Source: Undaria pinnatifida (Eukaryota > Sar > Phaeophyceae > Laminariales > Alariaceae). Taken from it: a stretch of DNA of 64,000 nt. The first letter of the stretch is position 1. Every line of letters starts with the position of its first letter. The notes under the pieces are model-generated. The model was not told the origin of the DNA and did no database searches. It was given only the letters and a program-made list of their open reading frames with translations. The position numbers and the translations under genes are program-made. The DNA lies in assembly GCA_012845835.1 (NCBI GenBank), contig JABAKD010000019.1:9855736-9919735 (forward strand), given 5' to 3'. Below are positions 34,279 to 44,200 of the stretch, in pieces.

Positions 34279-34589
34279 TATACGCGAGGGTTTCAGTGCC
34301 ACGCGTACTATCGCTCACAAGTAAGAAGAGATGAGGTTATCTGGCCCTAAAGGCTTCCTGTCGACTGCTGCCGAACAACCTCTAGCAGGTACCTGGTAGT
34401 GCAACACAAGGGATGCCAGAAAAATGCAAGCGGGTGGCAGGGAGGCGGGGAAACACGGGGGATCCTAGTGTGGAGCTGTTGTTGGTGTACGTTCGCTAAT
34501 ATTAAAAAAAAAAAAACAACACTCCATTAAACTATATATATGAATATTTGTTTTTTTTTTTTTTTTTAGCACACTTTCACTTTCCAGCT

Positions 34590-34830
34590 TCTGGACAAGC
34601 CGTGGTCACAGGTGTCAACCCTTCTCCTCCCCGGTTCTTGCCTTCAATTTTTATCGCGCATAGGGTTCAGCAATCCCACTGCTCGTCGATTGTTCATCGA
34701 ATGTTGCTGACTCACGCTCTCGCGCTTTCCGCAAGTAGTCAATTTGTGCACAAGAAAAAGTCCCAACGAATTTATACGAGTATGCACTCGGCGGGGCTCG
34801 AACTCACGAAACTGACCTATATATGAATAT
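34590..34830 (-). mobile_element. SINE copy with B box only
   Basis: The body matches 18,280-18,600 (CTTCTGGACAAGC, GACTCACGCT, CGCTTTCCGC). Near its head on the minus strand is GTGAGTTCGAGCCCCG, a B box; no A box remains. It lies about 300-550 bp upstream of the GT47 start codon. Confidence 0.6.
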
Positions 34831-36005
34831 GTGTACCTATGTATGTAGTCTAAAATTATAGCTATTTTTTCTCGGCTGCAGTAGTGTCGGTTCAAGTGTA
34901 CTACTACTGCTGTGTGTCTTGTTCTGTCTTCTCTATTGCACCATTATTTCAACGCAACGACATCAGTACACCCATAGCCCGTGCCGATTCATCCTAGAAA
35001 TAAACAATTCTGTGGTCACACAGACGACTGTAAAACAGAGTAAACAAAACAGTCGCAATCCAAAGCAAATGAAACGCTAGCGCACTGGATACGAGAACAC
35101 AACAAGAATCGAGGCAAACAATGAAAAAAAAAAGAGAAAAAAGAAAAAAGAAAAAGAAGAAGAAAATAAAGCAAAACAAACAAACGACAGTTGTTCTGAA
35201 CAATGACATTGTGATGCACGAAGATCGGAAAGAAAATGAAAGGCTGCAATTGCCAGAGGAACACCACACATACCGACGCATATAAATAGACAATAATAAT
35301 AGGTGCACTCCGTACAGTAGTGTATGTTGAGACGAATGTAGGTCCATCGTCCCGGGCGGGGGAGTATCGGACTGCTCGCTTCCGCAAGCCCCAACTACAA
35401 CTGGGAATTCACGGAAAAAAACACAAGCAACCGAGAACAGCTCTCGATTGGATTCAATACCCATAACAATATGGCCCTACCAATAATAACTAATAATAAG
35501 GCCCTATTAATGATAGTACCACCAGGTGTATGACAAAAAAACTAGATAACGGATACTGAGTACTCGTAAAACTGCTGCTGGTGCTACAATAGGTAGGTGC
35601 GATTTTGTCGGGAAAAACTCATACAGCGTACATTGACGCATAGTCTTAGGTAAGCTTTAGTTACGATGCTCTTGTGCATGTGTAGGCTGTGCTCACGTGC
35701 TCACCTGCCTACTGTCTACTCGTGGAATAAGGGCGATTTGATAGCCGCACCTCACGCTAACAATTCCGTCGTAGTCCTGGTCTAAGCGGGGCGCGCGCGG
35801 CGAACGTCGTGCGATGTCGTAAATAAGGCTCATGTTCGCAATCATTCTGGACTTTTTTCGGTTGCACCAAGATACCACATATATATTCGACTACTGGCCC
35901 GTTTAGGCTGAGCGATAGCTTCAATGATGGCCTCACGCCATCCAAGGTAGTTAGGAGTCAATCTGAGTTGTCTGCCGATAACACAGTGTCGCAAATGAGG
36001 GGCTT

Positions 36006-36028
36006 ATTTGCGACACCGTGTCGCAAAT
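36006..36028. repeat. 23-nt hairpin, copy 1
   Basis: ATTTGCGACAC, one central C, GTGTCGCAAAT. An additional half-site pair GTGTCGCAAAT...ATTTGCGACAC overlaps it just upstream. The surrounding 200 bp (about 35,905-36,120) are a direct repeat of 37,205-37,375. Confidence 0.9.
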
Positions 36029-36166
36029 AGCTTATTTGCGACAGGGTCTGAACATTGGTCAGTTGCCCCAAGATACCACCTATCTCCTGGTCTCGAATAC
36101 CGTAATCATGCGAAGGTTGGCACCGGGGTGCGATCGATATTTATGTTTAAATGTTTCTACGTTGTG

Positions 36167-36367
36167 CTGACGTATGTATGTTGTGCCTGTCGTACCCAGT
36201 ACTAGGGCATGACATTGCGTTGTCGAATGCATTACGATGCATTATCTCTGTGTCGTAGCTTGTGACCACAGAGCTGATCTTTCTAGGGTGAAGAATCAGT
36301 ACGGACACTGGGTGTGCTGGATGTCGACGAGTAGAAGAACGGTTTGATGTGAAGAACACACACACAC
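36167..36367 (-). mobile_element. Family B retroposon, 5'-truncated, with target duplication
   Basis: A 201-bp copy of the family B 3' end with an (AC)n tail (plus-strand right end). It is flanked by ACGTTGTG at 36,159-36,166 and 36,368-36,375. A related unoccupied context (GTTGTGTTTTTTATCGCACC) lies at about 37,126. Confidence 0.85.
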
Positions 36368-37337
36368 ACGTTGTGTTTTTTATCGCACCCCGGAGCTATC
36401 TCTCCGATGGGTGCCAACCTTCCGATGGGGGTGCGGAAATACAGTTAAATCATGCCGTTCTTCAATTTTGGCGCACCCCCGGTGCGATCTCTCCGATGGG
36501 TGCGCTGCTGAATCGAATTACACCGCGCCGTACTGGGTTTGACCGTAGGTGCCGTTGTCGCTGGCTGGAATGCATAAGGGTATCGGAGTCTGGTGCGTGT
36601 CAACATGGCGTTGGGGTTGGTTGTAGGGCCGAAGCGAGTTTGGTTGCGACATGTTGCAATAGGACGGAGACCGATGCTCCGAAGTAATGCTTTTGCTGAA
36701 ATGTCACGTACACTATGGGTCTGCTGTTCGCTTTATGCTGAACCACTCGATTTCCTCCGTAGTTCCTGTTCTGCCTCGGTTGCACAAGGTAGGTATTGTA
36801 ATATCGTACCACGAGCTGGTTCTGTGATTTGTGAGGTGTACTGGTAGGCGGCATGTACCGGATGATATGTGCTGTGTGATTGGTTTAGAGCATACAAATT
36901 AAACGACTCAAAGCTACCTAAAACGACTTGACCGAAGATGCGTTGGTGAAGTACGTTTGAGAGGAGTGGCGCACTGGTGATATATCATCGGAGTATGAAA
37001 TAATGAGAATATTACCTACCACAGACCCGCTGCGGTGGCCCTCAATTTCTACTCATGTCGGGGAGATCACACCCGGGGGCGATCTCTCCGATGGGGGTGC
37101 GAAAACACGATTAAATGTATCTATGTTGTTGTGTTTTTTATCGCACCCCGGTGCTATCTCTCCGATGGGTGCCAACCTACCGATGGGTGCCAACCTTCGC
37201 ATGATTACGGTACTGGCCCGTTTTGGCTGAGCGATAGCCTCAATGGTAGCCTTACGCCATGCCGACACACCCTTGGTGGTTTGGAGACAATCTGGGGTGC
37301 CTGCCGAAAACGCAGCGTGGTGTCGCAAATAAGGCAT

Positions 37338-37360
37338 ATTTGCGACACCGTGTCGCAAAT
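37338..37360. repeat. 23-nt hairpin, copy 2
   Basis: Identical 23 nt to 36,006-36,028, again preceded by a GTGTCGCAAAT half-site, in a direct duplication about 1.3 kb away. Confidence 0.9.
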
Positions 37361-38156
37361 AGCATCAGGCTACCCTTTTATTTTCAAGATATACTCCGAA
37401 GTATGTGCGTATGTACAATTGTAGCGCAATTTTTTCTTGGCTGTGGTAGCGTCGGTTCAAGTGTACTACCACTGCTGTGTGTCTTGTTGTGCTGTCTTCA
37501 TATTACACAATTGTTTCTAGTACACCCAGAGTCCGTGCCGATTCATCCTAGAGATATACCTGGTACAATTCTGGGGTCACACAGACGACGACTGCTGTGA
37601 AACAGACAATTCTGTGGTCACACAGACGACTACTACTGTGAAACATATAATTCTGTGGTTACGCAGACGACTGTAAAACATACAATTCTGTGGTCACACA
37701 GACGACTGTAAAACAGAGAGTAAACAAAACAGTCGCAGCGTAAAGCAAATCGAGGACCAACGCCCGAATGGGTGGGGTGGATCGTAACTGGACCAAGTCC
37801 GGCGGAAGGCCATACCCCATGGCCAGGGGTTTTGTTAGTGGGTGAGCTTGCGCAAGTCCCACCCAACCCGGAAAGATGGCATTCCGGGTGGCTATCTCCA
37901 CCGAACCTGACCCTCAGGGGAAAGGCCGGGTCGACATACACACGCATCCGTATACAACGACAAACGGCAGCTTGCGCTGCCGGGGTTGTAACGAAGACCA
38001 CTGATAGGGACAGCTTACGCTATACCTACAATGAGACCCGAAGGGTGCGCCAGCTAGCGTTGGGCTGCGAAAGCAACTGAGTTAAATCGACACACGACGC
38101 GTATGAAAATACGTGGAAGAGTGTGGAGAGCTAAAGTTTTTTTTTCCCCATACGCT

Positions 38157-38197
38157 CAAGGGTGCACGAAGATTCCAATCCAGCACACTTATGTACC
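38157..38197 (+). repeat. Left terminal inverted repeat of the 8.6 kb element
   Basis: Starts CAAGGGTGCACG and ends TTATGTACC before a C tract. Pairs with 46,731-46,772. Confidence 0.85.
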
Positions 38198-38885
38198 CCC
38201 CCCCCCCCCTACCGAAGGGGCGTTTTTTTTTTTTTTTTCCATTTTTTTTTCAAGCGACAACCCGTTTGACCTGTACTCTTGCTGTGCTCGTAGTAGTTGA
38301 TCTCGTTTTCTGTCCTAGTTTCAGACGTCTGCATGCTTCGCAGAATTGGTTAACAAGTGCCCCATCAAGGCTCCCCGCTATATTCAGGCCACACAATTTG
38401 AACGAAGAGTCAACGTCACAACATGGTGCATTGCGCGTGAAGCACTAGGGATGTACCACGAAGTGAGGGTTCACACCAAAGGAAACAAAACAGTCAACCA
38501 GTAGATAGATGCTTGCCATGATGAACGAAGTACTGTTGCACGCTGAGACTTGTGTAAGAAGAGGTAAAGCTTGAGTGAAGGAGCTCGCCTGAAGCAGACA
38601 CATCGAAGTTGTTGCCGTCGACACGATTTATGGTGCTTGTCGATAAGGACAACTCCCATCTATCATCCCCGCGGCAGCGGGTGCACTGCAAAACACGGCA
38701 GCACGTTGCTTGCCGTACCTCGGCCGTACCAACAACACTTGGAGCCCCTGGGTGAAAGAGTATAACAGCAACGAACAAATTATGTTTGCCTTCTAACGCA
38801 TACCCCCTTCATCACGGGCGATATCTTGTTGACACCCAGTCAATGCGACACCCTACAAGTGTACCGCTGCATGACTCTCATGGGA

Positions 38886-39119
38886 TCAAATGAGAGCGAA
38901 GTGTCTCTTCTTGATACGCGTGCGCCCCCTCGAGCTTACGCTCGGCTGCAGTGTACCCTCCTCCTCCTCGTCGTCCTCCTCCTTCTCCTCCTCGTCCTCC
39001 TCCTTCTCCTCCTCGTCCTCCTCCTTCTCCTCCTCGTCCTCCTCCTTCTCCTCCTCGTCCTCCTCCTTCTCCTCCTCGTCCTCGTCCTCGTCCTCCTCGT
39101 CCTCGTCCTCGTCCTCGTT

Positions 39120-39158
<39 letters not shown>

Positions 39159-41253
39159 CTCCTCTTCTTCCTCCTCTTCCTCCTCCTCCTCCTCCTCCTC
39201 CTCCTCCTCCTCCTCCTCCTCCTCCTCCTCCTCCTCCTCCTCCTCCTCCTCCTCCTCCTCCTCCTCCTCCTCAGAGTCGACAATCTCCTGTTCGTCTAAG
39301 ACTCCGCCGTTCTGTGGCGCTCGTGCACGCTGCTTGCCCTTCCCCCGTTTAGCCATTACGACTGAGGCTCTGAGACTCTTGCTTCTCTTGCCCTTTCTCA
39401 ACATGTTTACCACCTTCGACCTCTCTGTCTCGCCCACATCAAAGCTGGCCTTGAATCTCACCGTGTCAGGATCTGCTTGCCCCATGGCTAGTGAAGCTGC
39501 GTGTTGCTCCCGCACGTGGTGAGACATGCAGCACTTCCACAGCCAACGATTAGGGGTGCAAAACAAACACCAAAGGGGTACGTTGGTACATGGGGTGGCT
39601 GCCGTACTTTTTGCCGCCGCTTTCAGGCCGATCGCAACGACGGTCTTTCGCGAATCCGTCTTCGGTGCTAGCGGGCAGTTGGAATGAATCTAAGATGCAG
39701 CCTTGCCCTTAGTCGGCACGACCACCCACGTCTTGCAGCCATCTCCACCACAGAAGCCGCACGTGTCGCGCTTTTGAAGGTCCTGCGGGATTAGCACCGT
39801 CAACGGACCAAGTCAACGTCTTTTGACGAGATGCACAGGTTGAAACAAAAAACAGTCATACAGTTTCTAAACCGTCGGACGGATCAGGTATTCAGCGTGG
39901 GTGTAACGGCTGTGGCCAATTTTCGCGGGAGTAACCCTAGGAGTTTTTCCGTCAAGACCATAGGCACGACTGCAAAAACCTTTCGCTTTCAGGGCAGACG
40001 AACCTCACCTCGTTCTCGAGGATGTGTCCCGCCATGTGCTGCAGAAGCTTTTTCGGATCCGTCTCCAAGAAGCAAAGTGGACACTCGACCTTCCCGTCAA
40101 CAGATGCTGCCAGAACTTCGCCTGCCCCAAGCGTCTCGCGAGACGTGCAAGTCAGATCGTCATGCAGAGGAAGCGGGTCCTGGTGGCCGCGTGGAGGCTT
40201 GCGTACATCAGGAACGGCCGCCCAGCCCTGGACGTTCTCCACGATTTCTTGCAGCACATTGAGTGTTGTGGTCATCTCGTCCATGCTAAACACGTACGTC
40301 ATCTTGTCCATGTCCATCGTCGGGTCCAGCTCGATGACCAGAGCAACAGAACAACTGTACGAGGTGGTCGTGTGAACTTTTCGATTTGCCCACTCGAACG
40401 TCGAACCAGTGCCCGTCGCAACCAGCTTCATGAGCTTCCCCTTCACCGTCTGTCCTGCTCCTTCGTCTCCTGTTACCGGTGACTCCGACACGACTAGAAC
40501 CCCGACGCAGTACTTCACGGGCTGCTGACGGTCTGCACGGAGTCTGAAAAGCGTTGCAAAGGGAGAGCCTATCTGCAACGTTTTGCCAACGTCGTCTAAG
40601 CTTTTGCTGCCGCGGTCCATGTCTACGCCGGTACGGGTCGTGAAGCCCCGCACACGTGCGAGGCGGTCGCGGGAAGCCGTCCCTGCATGAGATCCCGTGA
40701 ATTCTTTCACAGCTGAGGCCTTGAACACCTGCCACGAAACCCAAAAATCAAGATAAACGTAAGACAACAAGTCATTTATACAAAAAGAAGCCCCATTTTA
40801 GGGTCGCGTCCTTCTGATTTCCCAGGATCTCACACGAAAGCGCAAACGTGAAAACTCGTGTTGCTACAGAGGCAGGCACACGCCACGTACGTGCGCCATT
40901 TCAATAAGTGTCGTTTCCGACACGCATATTGTGCTTCTTGCTCTGGGAAATGGCGACAGGAAATAAAGGTCGAGCGCTCGTTTGGTAAGGCTTACAACAG
41001 GTTTGAACGCACCTTTTTGGCGCCGATTTGCACAAACTTGGAGTGGCGAGGCGGCCCTGAATTTTCCCCTACAGACTCCGTCTCCAACGCTTCTCGAATC
41101 TCAGCGTCGTCACTCTCCCCGTCACCAGCATCCTGACCTTCCGCAGAAAGCGACTGGGTCTCAACACTCGAAGACGCCCCCCGGTCAAGATCTTCCTCGT
41201 CACCACCTCCGGTGTCACCGCCCGAGCGCATCTCTGGCATGTCCGAGTCGGGC
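38886..41253 (-). CDS. Transposase exons 12-14: acidic linker, zinc-binding C-terminus, poly-Glu
   Basis: Exon 41,253-41,013 is acidic/Ser-rich. Exon 40,728-40,009 ends with VECPLCFLETDPKKLLQHMA and GHILENE, a two-Cys two-His unit. The final exon starts after acceptor CCCGCAG with DTCGFCGGDGCKTW, then PCTNVPLWCLFC and WKCCMSHHVREQH, a run of about 55 acidic residues, and GRTRIKKRHF near the stop. A TAG at 39,692-39,690 lies in frame between the two zinc segments. A 36-nt intron would skip it but is implausibly short. Confidence 0.7.
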
Positions 41254-44200
41254 CTGCAAGGACACGTGTGGTGAAGGGCGGGGCAGAGACGTGACTTTTT
41301 TTTTCTCTTTGTCATTTCAAGGTAATTCGAAGTACACATCCACACACATCGACCAGAGTCAATCTTGACGCAGACACACGCTTAACATACAGTAGTGCTT
41401 CAAACGGCTCATGACAAATCAGGGAAAATGTGAAACGAACAGCACTTATCCGACTAGCGCACCTACCCGAAAGGGAAGAACATCGTGACGCGCTTTGCCT
41501 CGAGGTGGTCGAAGGTGTCTTGAGTCACGTCGGCGAAGTCGTCGTGTGCCTGAAGAACTCTAAGCGCAGCTCGCCGCCCATCATTCCAGCATTCAACCAC
41601 GTCCAGACCCCGCACGTCGCAGCCTCCGGCTGGTCCAGCTTCCGACCAAGTCTTCACGTTCATGTGGTCGATGGAGTCGTTCAAGCGACGAGACTTCTTT
41701 GCCCAGTTCGGGTGCTTCGCGTAGATCTCCTCGAGCGCGACAGCAGCACCAAGGCGGTCACCAAGTTCCTTCCCGTCGACGTTGCTGGCGTGTATCAGGG
41801 TTCGTACCACCGCAAAGCTATTCTCAAGCGCATCCGTACCGATCTGCCAGAGGTACAGATCCATTGCCGGGCAGTGCTGCTGAACTTTGAGCGCGCAGAA
41901 GTAGATGCCTCGGATGGTAGCCTGCAGGTCGTGGTAGAGCTGGCCCGTCATGAAGGCAGTTCGTCGAGCACGGAAAATGATGAGCAGCAAATGCGACACG
42001 CGCGAAAGCCCTTCCAGAAGTTGTCCCACTGTCTTGGCAGGGTCGCACAAAACAGCGAGAAGGTCTTCTGCGATTGCCGCTTTCACCTTTGTCCGGAGGA
42101 TAAATCGGCGACACAAAAGGACAAGACGGGGAAATCTGAGCAAGGGTTTGTGCAAGGTTTTTAGTCCAGGACCGTCGCAATCGTTCACGCCCTGAAAGGT
42201 GAAGACGGCGACAAGCCCCGGTGGTGCTCGGCCTGCGCGAAATGAGCTATGTATGTCATCCCATAATTTTTCGCCTACTCATCCATCAGCCTCTCGTGTA
42301 GAATATTACACATGGACGAGTGCTAAGACGAGGCTCTGTGTCTGCGAGAGATCAACATCTCACCTTTAGGTCGCGGTGCAATGCTGCCAGCCCCGGCTTC
42401 GTGGCCAACTCGTTTACCCTGTCCTGATCAGCGTTCGCAACTTCAACCTGCTTCGCCATCAGCCTCACAGCGAGCCCAACATTCTGCCTGCACCATGAAA
42501 CAAAGACAACCACACGGGAAGGTAAAAAACTACAGAGTTTCAAAATGTCGTCGTGCCTAAGGTCGTACTTGTGACGGGCTAGTTCGTTGTTGTTCATACG
42601 GATGGCATCCAGCACAGCCAACCACACGCGGCGCATGAAAGAACACGTACGCGAAGATGCTGATGAAACCACCAAATGTACAGCAATGATCCTTCTAAAA
42701 ACGTGCTTGTCGTCCACGTTGAACAAGCTGCTGTAAGTCTCTTCCGGCTTGCCGTCGTACCACCGAAAGAGCTCTGGGTAGCTGTCGCGATTTAGCGGAA
42801 GCCCCTCCCCCGAAATCGTGACACCTTTCTGCGAAAGATCTCTCGTTCGATTCGTTTGTCGTTGTGCTTCATGTCAAACCTCTGCACCACGCCGCAGATG
42901 CTAGTGTTCGAGTCGATGAGCTTCAAAGGGGCCAATTGCGTGGACTTCACAGCAGAAGTAAAGTCGAAGAGCATCGGCCGCCGAACCCCATCCCCGTCCG
43001 AAGCCAACAGCACGATCGATCCAATGGTGCCCGCGAACCGGTCCTCCCACACCTCCAGTATCTGGTGTTGACGAAGGAGGTATAAAAACATAGCGACTGG
43101 TCGTCAATGATGCAAAGGTACGGCCCACAGGTGCAGCGAGGTACCAAAAAGTTCAACATCAACCTTAGATTGCCTAGGAGTAAGAGCTAGCAAATTGATT
43201 TTACACACTCGGCCGTTGTTCATGTTATTTGTTGAAGATACACTTCCGTTGTTGGAGTTGGAATGCCGTTGAAAGGGAAACGGGGCCTAGACCCGCACCA
43301 GAACGGTGCAGCACAAATCTTGCTTACCGTCTTCAGAACCCGCATCTGCTGTTGAGGATTAGGTGCCTTACAGCTGGCAAAAGCCGCCACTGGTATGGCG
43401 TGGTGCGGACGACGCCCAAGAGCCATAGCGGCGATGACAGTGTGCTCGCTGCCGATGTGCGAATGTCCCTCGCCGAGGTTCTTCGACAAGTTTTCGAGGT
43501 TGGAGAGGCCGCCGAACTTCGTGTTCTCGATGGAAGTATGCTGTACGCACAAACCCAAAATCTGGGGGGCAACAAAAACGAAAAGAACACAGTCCGCACG
43601 TTGGATGGGTTGCTTCTCCTGAAGGAATAACTTGATCGGAAACCCTTGCAATCCTTACTCGCGGCGTAAACCTTGATCACCAGAAACACAACATGTTCAA
43701 CGTAGCCAGCACTACCGAAAGTGCATGCGACGACAGCACACAAAACTTCCAACCACCTACCTCGTCCGTCGGACCATTATAGCGTGCACGTTGGTCGGTC
43801 GCGATCTCGTCGATCTGAAGAATGATCACTCTCTTCTCGCCCTCGTACAGCCCCGCAAAGCGCTGTAGATTCGCAGTTATGGCTGCGATCAGGCACTTTC
43901 GCTCGAGCGATGCACAGACCACGAACTTCATCTGAAACAGGCAGAACGACATCGTTGCCGGAAGGACCAGAGAACTTGCGTTAGGTGTAGTACCAATAGC
44001 AACAAACACTTGAGGAACAGGTGAGAAACAATTGAGAGACGCCATGACTTCTGATGCGACCAAACGATGAGTTCTACTTCGCGCGAGAGCGATCTAGCTA
44101 GTTCCACTCACCGAAGGTGCGGCGATCTTCGCGTACACCGCCGTTGCTCCCGGAAAACCTGCTGCTTGGTGTAAAGCGTGCAGCATTGCTTGTCCTCCGA

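Larger units (their letters stand above)
34279..37873. other. Upstream region of the GT47 gene; retroposon debris
   Basis: No other gene was recognised. It contains a SINE copy, two direct copies of a retroposon end (about 34,870-35,100 and 37,430-37,740, sharing GTCGGTTCAAGTGTACTAC and CTGTGGTCACACAGACGAC), hairpin repeats and a family B copy. GGTGCGATCTCTCCGATGGG-type minisatellite units occur at 36,380-36,510 and 37,080-37,195. No core promoter element could be assigned with confidence. Confidence 0.5.

Noticed and set aside
38890-39522. Long Ser-, Pro-, Leu- and Arg-rich open frames on both strands
   Set aside because: They are all translations of the (CTC)n/(GAG)n repeat; only the minus-strand Glu frame continues into non-repeat coding sequence.
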